Shown piece by piece: positions 47,728 through 56,598 of a stretch of DNA of 64,000 nt. Position 1 is the stretch's first letter; every line of letters begins with the position of its first letter. The stretch lies in NCBI GenBank assembly GCA_965223435.1, contig CBDCWQ010000001.1, positions 1 to 64,000 of the forward strand. The letters are read 5' to 3'. This stretch comes from CBDCWQ01 sp965223435. Its GTDB lineage: Bacteria > Myxococcota > Kuafuiibacteriia > Kuafuiibacteriales > Kuafuiibacteriaceae. A program made the translations under genes and the position numbers. The notes beneath the pieces were generated by a model, which made no database searches, was not told the DNA's origin, and saw only the letters and a program-made list of their open reading frames with translations.

Positions 47728-48864
47728 GTGATTTCGCCCAGCCTCATCGCCTGCCTCGCGGGCGCCGTCGTCACCCCCAAATCGCAGCCCCAAGAACGCC
47801 CCCCACCGATCATTGAGCTGATCACCATGGGCCCCGGCAAAGACCTCTATACACTCTGGGGGCACGCGGCCATTCGGGTCATCTACCCGGGAGGACCCGA
47901 TCTCGCCTACAACTTTGGGAGCATCGACTTCAGCCCCGGTTTTTTGACCCGAATGCTCCAAAAACAAGTGGAGGCCTCCCTCTCTCGGAGTCAGTACCGG
48001 ACCATGTTGGCCGCATACTCCCGCGAGGATCGCACCATAACCCGCCAGACGCTGGCACTCAGCCCCAAAAGCGCCAGGGCCACAGCCCGAAAACTGAACC
48101 AATTGGCCCAAGCGAAATCGCGTTACCGCTACCACCACTTCGAGGACAACTGTGCAACGCGGGTCGCCGAAATCGTCAACGATGCGTTTTCACACGGACC
48201 AAAAAATGCTCTCACCAGCCCAAGTCATGAAACCTTCCGAAGCTTAGCGCTAAGGCCGGTGCGTCAGTACACCTGGCTGTACGTTGCAGTCGATCTCGCC
48301 CTATCAGGAAGTGCGGATCGCACGGTCCAAAAATGGGAAGAAACGGCCTTCCCCGCTCACCTCGCAGCGCTTGCATCCACAATCCGCGTGCGCGACCAGC
48401 CGATCGTAAAGGATGAAGTGGACGCCTACCGGTCAAAAACCGCCACCCCCAACGCGCGTTGGACGTGGCCCTGGATCAAGGTGTACCTGCTTTTGCTGCT
48501 GCCGCTGTTGGCTGCCCTCGTATGGAGGCGAAGGTTGGGGGTCGCCGTCTTCTCCATCACCCTGGGTGTAGTCGGCTCGGGCCTCACCCTCCTGATGTTG
48601 GGGTCAGGGTACGACTTCATGGAACGAAACTGGGGGGTTTTGGTGTGCCCACCCACCCACCTCGTCCTCGCGGTTGTGGCGCTTTGGGGGCGTCAGTGGC
48701 GATCGTACGCCCGGTGGTCTACCGCCTACCTTGGCGCTCACCTCGTCATTCTTGGGCTTATCGCGGTGGGCAGCACCCTCGGCCTGATCGGGCAGGCCGT
48801 GGCACCATCTTTAGGTTTTGTGATTCCGTTGACTGTGGTCAGTCTCTTCAGGCGGCATCACTGA
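47728..48864 (+). CDS. DUF4105 (Lnb N-terminal-like) membrane protein
   Basis: A 378-residue protein starting at GTG 47728, with a very short hydrophobic leader (SLIACLAGAVV) that could be a lipobox. The DUF4105 domain covers about 25-230: IIELITMGPGKDLYTLWGHA, AYNFGSIDFSPGFLTRML and RYHHFEDNCATRVAEIVND. The His in WGHA and the Cys/His of FEDNCATR are the conserved set suggesting a cysteine-type hydrolase, as in the Lnb family. After about 250 come four hydrophobic helices (VYLLLLLPLLAALVW, GVLVCPPTHLVLAVVALW). It is probably an inner-membrane enzyme with a periplasmic active domain. It is convergent with and overlaps the GH94 gene by seven bases. Confidence 0.82.
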   Translation: MISPSLIACLAGAVVTPKSQPQERPPPIIELITMGPGKDLYTLWGHAAIRVIYPGGPDLAYNFGSIDFSPGFLTRMLQKQVEASLSRSQYRTMLAAYSREDRTITRQTLALSPKSARATARKLNQLAQAKSRYRYHHFEDNCATRVAEIVNDAFSHGPKNALTSPSHETFRSLALRPVRQYTWLYVAVDLALSGSADRTVQKWEETAFPAHLAALASTIRVRDQPIVKDEVDAYRSKTATPNARWTWPWIKVYLLLLLPLLAALVWRRRLGVAVFSITLGVVGSGLTLLMLGSGYDFMERNWGVLVCPPTHLVLAVVALWGRQWRSYARWSTAYLGAHLVILGLIAVGSTLGLIGQAVAPSLGFVIPLTVVSLFRRHH

Positions 48865-51509
48865 CAGACACGAACGGTGATCGGCCCCTGGGCAAACTCA
48901 GCCTTCGGTATCCAGAGCTTGTCGAGCTTCATCACGGGATCCTGCACGCCGTCACGAGCCACACCGTTGACAGAAAACGTACGCTTGCCCTCGCCTCCAT
49001 CCGACGACTCAAAATGAATCTTGACAGTCTGACCTCTGAACGGTGCAGAAAACACAAACGACTTGAAAGGTAAATTCGTTGCGGGTTGGATCCAAAGACC
49101 CTCGAACTCGGGTTCGAATCCGAACACATATCGTATGAACGTGCGTAGAACGACATTCGAACTTCCGGTCTGCCAGTCGTTCATGTTCTGCCCGTCGATA
49201 AACTTCGCGGGGTTGAAACCATAAGAATTGGGCATCACAAAGGGTGAATGGGACAAGTTCTCATGTAAAGCCGTGAACGGCAGAATCTTCTCCAGTTGTG
49301 CCCAAGCTTTTTTCGATTCTCCCACCTGGAACAACGCCAAAATCGCAAACGCGGTGGCATGAATGTAAGAAGCCCCATTCTCAGCAGTCCCCGCCGGAAG
49401 CTTGCGAATACGTCCCACACCCGGAGCGTCTTCAGCAAAGGGCGGTTCAAAGGTTTTGAACCCATACTTGCTGTCGAGCCGCTCAAAAGAAGCCAGTATC
49501 GACGGGTTCAAAGAAGGCGATGACTTGTGAAGCCCGGCAATGATCCAATACGCATTGGCGGTCAGCCCATCACGACTCTTTTGATCTGGATCGTCGTAGC
49601 CCCCAACCAGGTACGACCGTTTGTCGCCCCAGCCGTGGACAATGCGCTGTTCGCCGGCAGCATTCGAAACCACGGCGTACTTTTCAAGACCGGCCTTTAT
49701 AGACTCCGCCGCCAAACCGAGAGAACCGATTTTTTCCTGAAAGGCCTTGGGATCAAATGCTTCAAGAATCTCAATCATTTCGCAACAGTTTTGATAGACC
49801 TGCAAAGTCACCATCACCGAGACGCCCGTCCCGTAGTCGGCGGAGCCGTCTTCGCTGATACCTAGACCATCAAGTGCGTCATTCCAATCTCCGTAAAGAG
49901 CGCGCACACACCCCGTGTGGTCATGATCGCGCTGCTCAAGCATGTAATCCAGAATCTTGAAAAGATGCGTGAGGACGTCGTCCTTCTGTTCGACCCGCCT
50001 GACCACACTGCGAGATTCGTCAACGATTTCGTGGTAACCCGCGGGTACTCGAAGGAAATCGAAGTCGCCACTCAACTTCAGGTACCGGAGTACGGCCGAG
50101 ACAATCCAAACCCCTTGATCAATAAACGGCCTCAAATCCATGCGGCCCATCTCGCCAGTGCTGGACGGCAAGGAGTACTGTCGAAAGCAACGTCCGTCCA
50201 CATTTGTGTATTCTAGCGCCTCGAGCATTTTCTCTCGGGTGGCCTCCGGACGCCAAAACATCAAACCGTTCAGCGCCTGAAAAACGTCGCGCACGCCGAT
50301 CAGTGAGTTGGGAGACAGCTGAACGTACCCTTTGATCAGCGAACAGAACTCCACCTGCCGCTTGAGATGCTCAAAAAACGCGTTAAAAACCTCAGGTTTA
50401 AAGCCGGGCTGAACCGAGCCCTCGACGTGAACGTCAAGAGACGCATGATGCAGACGATCGCTTTCTTCCAGGCGACTCAGCTCGCCATCCAGGCGCTCGG
50501 TACCGAGGGCGCGCTTCTCGATTGCATGGGCGGTTTCTTGATCGTGGGCATGCCCAAACACGGTATTGAGCGTTGTCGCTGCTCCCCCTGCCAGTTCGAG
50601 GTGAAGGAGTTCACCCGCAACGGCATTCTCGACAAAGGTGGTCAGCTCACCACAAGCCCCAAATGTGCCCCGATAGAGCGACTCGGGGGTATGAAGGCTG
50701 CTTGCACTCCCTCCTACGTATCGAGCACGAGAGGTGGTTTGTTCCCTCGACACCAGCCGCGCGCCCCCCTCAAACGCAAGCGCATGGCGTACGACACCGT
50801 AGTGGCTAACCGAACTGAAACGATCCTTGTCTTCGTTCACCTGCACCCAAAATCCACTGGCATGCGCGTCGTCGCTCGGCACCGTTCGCACTTCTTTGAA
50901 CCACCGATCCTCAGAGGTCTCGTGAAGCTGGTGCCGCAAAAACGGATTGAAGTAGCTCGAAACAAAACAAGTACGCGTGGTGTCTCGACCGTTACGCGCG
51001 TGCAACGAAAAACAAATCTCGCGCTCGGCGTTGACAAAAACCCGGACCACAAACCGAAAGTCTTCGGCGCGGGTGACAAAATAGGCCGCACTGCTCGAGA
51101 GGACGCTGTAGCGCGTAACCTTGGGTGGACTTCCCTCATTGACCACCCGCGGGCAACCGAGAAGGGGCACCGCATGGTAGCGCCCGTCGGAGCGCGGAAT
51201 GCCGGCAAAAAAGGCCACGTTGGGCTCTTGTCCTTCTGCCGCGCGCAAAAAGTGCGAAAACAAGCCTTCGTTGGCGTGGATATACCCGGATGCATAGACC
51301 CAAACGTTGAAGCCGTCTTGCCCGTACGGATATCGGCTATCCCCGTTTTCTCGGGGCAAACAAAGGACCTCGTTGTGGTCCATAAAAAACGCAGAGCCCG
51401 GAAGCGCTTGCTGCCGAGCACGATCGGCGTCCTCAAGCAAACGTTCCGCCCTCGCGCTGAGGTCGTCGATTCTTTGGCTAAATGTCATCATAGGCTTGGC
51501 GTTGGCCAT
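48858..51509 (-). CDS. GH94 family glycoside phosphorylase (cellobiose/chitobiose phosphorylase-like)
   Basis: An 883-residue protein from the ATG at 51509; the frame extends to 51692 without supporting features. GH94 enzymes reversibly phosphorolyse beta-linked disaccharides to a sugar 1-phosphate. Seen here: N-terminal SRYPYGQDGFNVWVYASGYI; the catalytic-domain entry SLIGVRDVFQALNGLMFWRP; the catalytic Asp in YGDWNDALDGLG (near residue 540); then GGYDDPDQKSRDGLTANAYW, ENGASYIHATAFAI and NMNDWQTGSSNVVLRTF. There is no signal peptide, so it acts in the cytoplasm. The size is normal for the family. Which disaccharide is used cannot be told. It overlaps the DUF4105 gene end to end. Confidence 0.85.
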   Translation of the reverse strand: MANAKPMMTFSQRIDDLSARAERLLEDADRARQQALPGSAFFMDHNEVLCLPRENGDSRYPYGQDGFNVWVYASGYIHANEGLFSHFLRAAEGQEPNVAFFAGIPRSDGRYHAVPLLGCPRVVNEGSPPKVTRYSVLSSSAAYFVTRAEDFRFVVRVFVNAEREICFSLHARNGRDTTRTCFVSSYFNPFLRHQLHETSEDRWFKEVRTVPSDDAHASGFWVQVNEDKDRFSSVSHYGVVRHALAFEGGARLVSREQTTSRARYVGGSASSLHTPESLYRGTFGACGELTTFVENAVAGELLHLELAGGAATTLNTVFGHAHDQETAHAIEKRALGTERLDGELSRLEESDRLHHASLDVHVEGSVQPGFKPEVFNAFFEHLKRQVEFCSLIKGYVQLSPNSLIGVRDVFQALNGLMFWRPEATREKMLEALEYTNVDGRCFRQYSLPSSTGEMGRMDLRPFIDQGVWIVSAVLRYLKLSGDFDFLRVPAGYHEIVDESRSVVRRVEQKDDVLTHLFKILDYMLEQRDHDHTGCVRALYGDWNDALDGLGISEDGSADYGTGVSVMVTLQVYQNCCEMIEILEAFDPKAFQEKIGSLGLAAESIKAGLEKYAVVSNAAGEQRIVHGWGDKRSYLVGGYDDPDQKSRDGLTANAYWIIAGLHKSSPSLNPSILASFERLDSKYGFKTFEPPFAEDAPGVGRIRKLPAGTAENGASYIHATAFAILALFQVGESKKAWAQLEKILPFTALHENLSHSPFVMPNSYGFNPAKFIDGQNMNDWQTGSSNVVLRTFIRYVFGFEPEFEGLWIQPATNLPFKSFVFSAPFRGQTVKIHFESSDGGEGKRTFSVNGVARDGVQDPVMKLDKLWIPKAEFAQGPITVRVCQ

Positions 51510-52061
51510 CGTCGGCCCAACTTTTTGCGAGCTACCGCGCGGGGTCCGAAGGACGCAAGCAGAACCTCTAGGGCCACCCCCCGGCCCCCACCCCAAGCGA
51601 GCCTCTGCACCAAGCAAGTCCCACCCCGAGAGGCATTCGACGCGCCCATATCCCGAAATACCCCTAGCGAGAGCGGCCCCGGGGTCAACCACCTGCGGAA
51701 CCCCAGCCCACCCAGGGGCGGGCTTTTGAAAAGGCGTTTCGCATCATTTTGGCCCTTCAGAGGCGCGCACCGAGGTCGATTCCTCACAGTGTCGCGCCGA
51801 AGCCACAGGTGAAGCGCATCCGATTCCGAGGGGCCCCAGATCACGCGCCAGCACAAACGCCGAGGAAAGGCCGCCCACCCGAGCACCCTGGGTTGGTGAT
51901 ATCCATACGAAGCCCTTCATGTTTTTCGGAACACCCTCGGGATGCAGGTAGGCGCCAGGGCCACAGGACCACGTAAGAACCGCTTCCAAAATTCGCCTGG
52001 CCGTATCCCACAACCACGGCCTTGGCACGCCTGCTGAATGGCCTGTATGTTGCAGCCCAAA
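51510..52061. other. Divergent intergenic region without a convincing gene
   Basis: A 552-base gap between the GH94 gene (minus) and a lipoprotein (plus). A long minus frame (51744-53027) crosses it but is the mirror of the lipoprotein gene. There are scattered open frames with Pro/Arg-rich composition. I found no terminator or clear promoter. Confidence 0.45.
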
Positions 52062-53507
52062 ATGGATATGAGAAACACAGCTGTTCAGCCCCTGGGGGCG
52101 TTCCTCCTGGTGGCCGCCGCCGCGTGCGGTGGAGACGATCAAAAACTTCAAGACATCACGGGCGTCGGAGCCGTTCAGTCGACGACCCAAAACCTGCGCG
52201 CAACGCTCAAAGGCAGCCTCCGTGCCGGCCGCGCGCTCAGCACCAACGGAGGGGGCGAGCTTCCGCTGGTCTCCGAAACCTACGATCAAGCCGAGGCCGA
52301 AAACCAAGCCGACAGCTTGGTCGATACCCTGTTGGAACACATCCTGGACTCCACGTTGATCGAGCTTGAAGAATCGACGAAAGTCACCTTTCGCCTTGGC
52401 GAAAAAACCTGCCAAAATGACTCTGGGACGGCAGATCCCGATTGCGTTCGCATCCTCAACGAAGTGCCGGTGCGCATCGAGCTCACCTCGCCCAGCGATG
52501 GCAACATCAACGCCCGAGTCCTGATCGGGGCCGACCAAAAAGAGGTCGCCGTCTTCAGAATCTACGCCCAAGAACTCGCCATCGAGCTCGACCTCGGAAA
52601 CCTCAAGCTCGCCCTCGAGGAACTGGCCGATGCTGAAGGGGAAGAAACCGAACTCATCCAGTTGGCCCGCGCCCGCGGCCGCCTCAGCCTGGCGCTCGCC
52701 AAGAGCGACCTGGACGCCTACACCTTCACCACCGCCGTGCTGCAAGACATCGAGCTTGCGGTCGCTGGCGATAATTCGTCCGAAGCACGGCTGACCGTAG
52801 CCGCTGCCAGCCCCGCATGGACCATCACGGCCGAACCAAACGGCCAGGAGGTGGTGACCCGCGCCAACTGGGGCGCCTGGGACCTGAGCGTGCCCCGCGC
52901 CATGCTTGAGGGCGACAGTGCCTGCGAAGTCGGGCAGCAGTGCCCCGAACCTTCCAAGGGGGTTTTTGACCTTCATCTCGGCCAGTTGGTCGGAGAACTT
53001 CGCGTCAACGAGAGCGGGCGAATCCAAGGAGACAACGTCGGATTCGGAAACGAGGCGGTCACCTTAAAAGTCGATTCTCAGCCGCTCATCTCACTGGCCC
53101 TGAACCCCAACGATGGCCGGAAGTTTAGCTTTGTCATGGAAAGCACCACGGGTGACAGGCTGGTCCTGAAACCCAATCCCGTTCTTCATCTTCTCGGCGA
53201 CTTCAACGGCGACAATCTTGAGGTCAACGATCCCGACGACTCGGTGGCGGAGTGGATCCGCAACGAAACCCTTGAGGTTCGACTCGATGGCGACACCCCA
53301 GAGATCGAGATTGGAGAATTTTCCAGTTCCCCCGGGTCCATAAAAGAGCAGGTCGCCAAAGTCATTGCGGGGAAGCTGACCCTTACGGCAAAAAGCCAGC
53401 AAGACCCGATCACCGTAGATGCGGGCATGTGCCTGTTCTCGCTCCCCGACGAGAGCACCACGGAAGTCCATCCGTTTGAGCTCTTCGAAGCCAATACTTG
53501 CGAGTAG
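52062..53507 (+). CDS. Large lipoprotein, function unknown
   Basis: A 481-residue protein from the ATG at 52062 (52038 and 52068 are alternatives). The lipobox is in GAFLLVAAAACGG. The mature protein is acidic and mostly beta, with repeated Leu/Glu/Asp patterns (FRIYAQELAIELDLGNLKLA, LTVAAASPAWTITAEPNGQ) and an FNGDNLEVNDPDD segment that may bind calcium. Few cysteines remain (three spaced pairs). I do not recognise the family. A long open frame on the opposite strand is its mirror and lacks protein features. It converges on the MarR gene with an eight-base gap. Confidence 0.75.
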   Translation: MDMRNTAVQPLGAFLLVAAAACGGDDQKLQDITGVGAVQSTTQNLRATLKGSLRAGRALSTNGGGELPLVSETYDQAEAENQADSLVDTLLEHILDSTLIELEESTKVTFRLGEKTCQNDSGTADPDCVRILNEVPVRIELTSPSDGNINARVLIGADQKEVAVFRIYAQELAIELDLGNLKLALEELADAEGEETELIQLARARGRLSLALAKSDLDAYTFTTAVLQDIELAVAGDNSSEARLTVAAASPAWTITAEPNGQEVVTRANWGAWDLSVPRAMLEGDSACEVGQQCPEPSKGVFDLHLGQLVGELRVNESGRIQGDNVGFGNEAVTLKVDSQPLISLALNPNDGRKFSFVMESTTGDRLVLKPNPVLHLLGDFNGDNLEVNDPDDSVAEWIRNETLEVRLDGDTPEIEIGEFSSSPGSIKEQVAKVIAGKLTLTAKSQQDPITVDAGMCLFSLPDESTTEVHPFELFEANTCE

Positions 53508-53514
53508 GCCACCA

Positions 53515-54111
53515 TCATCGAGAGGGCGTTTGTTCCAAAAATGCCTCCCAGCGCATCCGAGCCACATCCTTGGGTGCCCCCTCGTGATCTTGACAGTCGA
53601 AACGAAGAAGCGCGTTCGATAGAGGCGCGTCCGCAAGCGCACAATGATGGGGCTTAGACTTGCCGGGATGGGCATGCGGCCTGAAGTGCTCACACGTGAC
53701 ACACATCCTTGCGACGTGAATGGTGCCACCCGCGTGAAGCGCACGAACGACCTTCATCAGGGCAAACATAAAATCCTGTTTTTCGTGCGGGCCTAAGGTA
53801 TCAACCGCCCGCCCGATCCCCTGAGGCCACTCGGTCACCCCTTCGGACCACTGCCTACCCTTCTCGGAAAGGGTCAGTGCCATCGCCCGCTGATCTTTCG
53901 GATCCTTCGCTTTTTTGACCAGGGCTTTGTCAAGAAGAGCCGTCACCGCATTGCTGGCAGTCGCTGGCGTCACGCCTAAAGCGGCGCTGATTTTGGACAA
54001 GCGAGCGGGTTCGCGCGACCGACGCAACAGCACCAGGATCTGTCCTTGGGTGGGTGTGAGCCCGAGCGCCCCGCCCTTTTCCCAAGCGATGACCCGCAGT
54101 GCTTCGCCCAC
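53515..54111 (-). CDS. MarR family transcriptional regulator with Cys-rich C-terminus
   Basis: 198 residues from the GTG at 54111. The winged helix is visible as LTPTQGQILVLLRRSREPAR, LSKISAALGVTPATASNAVT and the wing KDPKDQRAMALTLSEKG. The C-terminal part has a Cys/His set (MCVTCEHFRPHAHPG, HHCALADAPL, FDCQDHEG) that may bind zinc or another metal, unusual for MarR proteins. In-frame sequence upstream of the GTG (ETERILQGFAK) looks like the rest of the first helix, but no ordinary start precedes a TAA at 54195, so the true start may be an ATT. It is divergent from the S9 peptidase operon and probably regulates it. Confidence 0.82.
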   Translation of the reverse strand: MGEALRVIAWEKGGALGLTPTQGQILVLLRRSREPARLSKISAALGVTPATASNAVTALLDKALVKKAKDPKDQRAMALTLSEKGRQWSEGVTEWPQGIGRAVDTLGPHEKQDFMFALMKVVRALHAGGTIHVARMCVTCEHFRPHAHPGKSKPHHCALADAPLSNALLRFDCQDHEGAPKDVARMRWEAFLEQTPSR

Positions 54112-54186
54112 TTTTGCGAAGCCCTGAAGAATGCGTTCGGTCTCAGTGCCCGCCTCCGAAACGAAGGTATGATCTTTCTCTCGAAT

Positions 54187-54198
54187 GGGTATTTACCC
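54187..54198. promoter_or_regulatory. Candidate MarR operator palindrome
   Basis: GGGTA-TT-TACCC, a perfect inverted repeat with a two-base spacer, in the 115-153 bp divergent region between the MarR gene and the S9 peptidase gene. Such short palindromes are typical MarR sites. No promoter boxes were assigned. Confidence 0.45.
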
Positions 54199-54264
54199 TA
54201 GACACAACATCGCGCGGCGTCAACCATGGACTTGCATCCAGGGATATCTGACACCCAAGAGCCT

Positions 54265-56598
54265 ATGAAATCCCGAGTTTTTCTCGCGGGACTGGCTGGG
54301 GGTGCCACCCTTTGGGCGACCGGCTTCCATGCTAAAAGCGATGCCCATGAGCCCTTCCCAAACACCGACAAACGGCCGCCGATGGCCGAGCGAAAACGAG
54401 CGCATCCGATGAGCCCCCATCAATCGAGGCTGCAGGAAATGACCAAGACCCACGGATTCATTCTGGGTCAGCCCTCCCATATTCGGGTGAGTTCAGACGG
54501 GCGCTACGTCTTCTACCTCCGAGGGAGCGCCACCGACCCAGAATCCAGCCTGTTCGAATACGACGTAGGCGAGAAAAAGGAACGCCAACTTCTGGCGCCC
54601 AAAGACCTGCTCGGCGAGACCACCAAAACCCTAAGCGCGATAGAGAAGGCGGCTCGAGAACGCCGCCGCATCAAGACTCGAGGTTTCACCGAGTTCCAAC
54701 TCGCCCACGGCGAGGACAACATCCTTGTTCCTTTTATGGGGGGCATCTGGATTCTCACCCGGTCCTCAGGGCACGTGGGACGTCTTCCGGTGGAGGACAA
54801 CGCAATCAATCCCCGGCTCTCGCCAAAGGGTAAAAAGGTAGCCTTTGTCCAGAGTCACAACCTGTTTGTCTTTCACCTCGAAGGCTCACGCAAGAGTCCC
54901 TCGGGCCATCGAAAGCTCACCGGCAAGCTGGTCGCCATCACCGAAGGCGGGACCGAACTTCGCCCCTACGGGCTCCCTGAATTTGTCGCCCAAGAAGAAA
55001 TGAGCCGCCACACCGGCTTTTGGTGGGCTCCAGACGGGCAGTGGATCGCGTACCAGTCCACCGACCACACCAAGATGGAACGCTTTACGCTGGCCGATGC
55101 CTCCAAACCCGAAAAAGCGCCCCTCATTTTTCCCTACCCGAGGCCGGGCAAAACCAATGCCGACGTCCGACTTTTTGTCGCCAGCACGCACGGGCACAAA
55201 AAAAAGGAAATCCGCTGGAACAAAACCCAATACCCCTACTTGGCACGGGTGCGGTGGCAGCCTAACGCCCCCCTTTCCCTGCTTGTCCAGTCACGCGAGC
55301 AACAAGATCAGGCGTTTTTGCAGGCGAATATCCAAAGCGGGCGGACGACCGTCCTTCTCAAGGAACACGATGACGCCTGGCTGAACCTTACCCGTACCAC
55401 GCCTCGTTGGCTCCTCGCCGGCAAGGACTACCTCTACGCCACCGAGAGGAGCGGCGCGTGGCAGCTCGAGCAGCACGCGCTTTCGAACCGATCCCGAAAA
55501 CCGGCAAAAGTGGTTGTCGACAAGCGTGTAGGATTTCGTGAGCTCGTACACCTCGATGAACCCAATAACCTTCTTTGGTTTATCGGCTCGAGCGATCCCC
55601 GCGAGAGCCACTTGCTCCGAGCACCCCTGTCGGGAGGAAAAGCCGTGCAAATCACGCCGGGCAAGGGAGAACACAGCGCAGTCTTTTCTCAAGATGGCCA
55701 AACAGTGGTCGTGACGCGGTCCACACTCAATACAATGCCAACCAGCTACGTATTGAAAATTCGAGAGAACACCGCCCCTCTCCTTCCAGAAAATCTACGC
55801 CACGTGCTTCCCTCAAAAGCCGGGCAGCCCACCTTCAAGCCAAACGTCGAACTGGTCGAGCAGACAAAAGGCGGCGGCTTCTTCGCTGCCATGATCAGGC
55901 CACAAGATTTCAATGCGAAGAAAAAGTATCCGGTGCTGATGTACGTCTATGGTGGTCCAGGATTCAACACCGTACATCGGGCAATGAACGCGTACTTCAT
56001 GCACCAATGGTTTGCAGACCACGGCTTCATCGTCGTCTGCCTTGATGGCCGCGGCACAAGACACCGGGGAAGAAAGTTTGAACGTCAGCTCAAGCACAAG
56101 TTTGGCAGCGTTCCCTTGGGCGACCAAGTCAAGGGCCTAAAAGCACTCGGGCGTCACTATCGCGAACTGGACCTCGACCGAGTCGGCGTCTACGGTTGGT
56201 CTTTTGGCGGCTATCTTGCTGCTTTGGCCGTCATGAAGAGGCCCGACATTTTTAAGGTAGCGGTGAGTGGCGCGCCGGTGACCGACTGGCACTACTACGA
56301 TACCCACTACACGGAACGTTACCTTGGACTACCCGAGGAATCGCCTCGAAGCTACAATCAGGCATCCCTGATCACACACGCAAAAAAACTCAAACGCCCG
56401 TTGCTCCTGATCCACGGGATCGCTGACGACAACGTGTATTTTGCCCATACACTGCAGCTGGGGGAAGCACTCTTTCGCCATGGCATCAAGTTTGAGCTTC
56501 TGCCTCTGGTCGGTCTCACCCATCAGGTGGCAGATCCAAACGCCCGTGCGTCCCTTTACGGCCGCATCGTCAACTTTATCGGAGACGTGCTTTGGTAA
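54265..56598 (+). CDS. S9 family peptidase (dipeptidyl peptidase IV-like)
   Basis: A 777-residue protein from the ATG at 54265, which gives a signal-like N-terminus (VFLAGLAGGATLWATGFHA); ATG 54226 would add 13 residues. The N-terminal beta-propeller (about 60-530) has DPP-IV repeats and the EE motif in FVAQEEMSRHTGFWWAPDG. The C-terminal alpha/beta hydrolase carries the catalytic Ser in GWSFGGYLAAL (near 645), Asp in GIADDNVYF (near 720) and His in GLTHQVAD (near 752). It cleaves dipeptides, often X-Pro, and is probably periplasmic. It starts an operon whose next gene overlaps it by seven bases. It is likely controlled by the divergent MarR protein. Confidence 0.92.
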   Translation: MKSRVFLAGLAGGATLWATGFHAKSDAHEPFPNTDKRPPMAERKRAHPMSPHQSRLQEMTKTHGFILGQPSHIRVSSDGRYVFYLRGSATDPESSLFEYDVGEKKERQLLAPKDLLGETTKTLSAIEKAARERRRIKTRGFTEFQLAHGEDNILVPFMGGIWILTRSSGHVGRLPVEDNAINPRLSPKGKKVAFVQSHNLFVFHLEGSRKSPSGHRKLTGKLVAITEGGTELRPYGLPEFVAQEEMSRHTGFWWAPDGQWIAYQSTDHTKMERFTLADASKPEKAPLIFPYPRPGKTNADVRLFVASTHGHKKKEIRWNKTQYPYLARVRWQPNAPLSLLVQSREQQDQAFLQANIQSGRTTVLLKEHDDAWLNLTRTTPRWLLAGKDYLYATERSGAWQLEQHALSNRSRKPAKVVVDKRVGFRELVHLDEPNNLLWFIGSSDPRESHLLRAPLSGGKAVQITPGKGEHSAVFSQDGQTVVVTRSTLNTMPTSYVLKIRENTAPLLPENLRHVLPSKAGQPTFKPNVELVEQTKGGGFFAAMIRPQDFNAKKKYPVLMYVYGGPGFNTVHRAMNAYFMHQWFADHGFIVVCLDGRGTRHRGRKFERQLKHKFGSVPLGDQVKGLKALGRHYRELDLDRVGVYGWSFGGYLAALAVMKRPDIFKVAVSGAPVTDWHYYDTHYTERYLGLPEESPRSYNQASLITHAKKLKRPLLLIHGIADDNVYFAHTLQLGEALFRHGIKFELLPLVGLTHQVADPNARASLYGRIVNFIGDVLW

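Noticed and set aside
51744..53027. 427-codon minus-strand frame opposite the large lipoprotein
   Set aside because: It mirrors the plus-strand gene (52062-53507), which has a signal and lipobox; the minus frame has no recognisable features and a low-complexity start.
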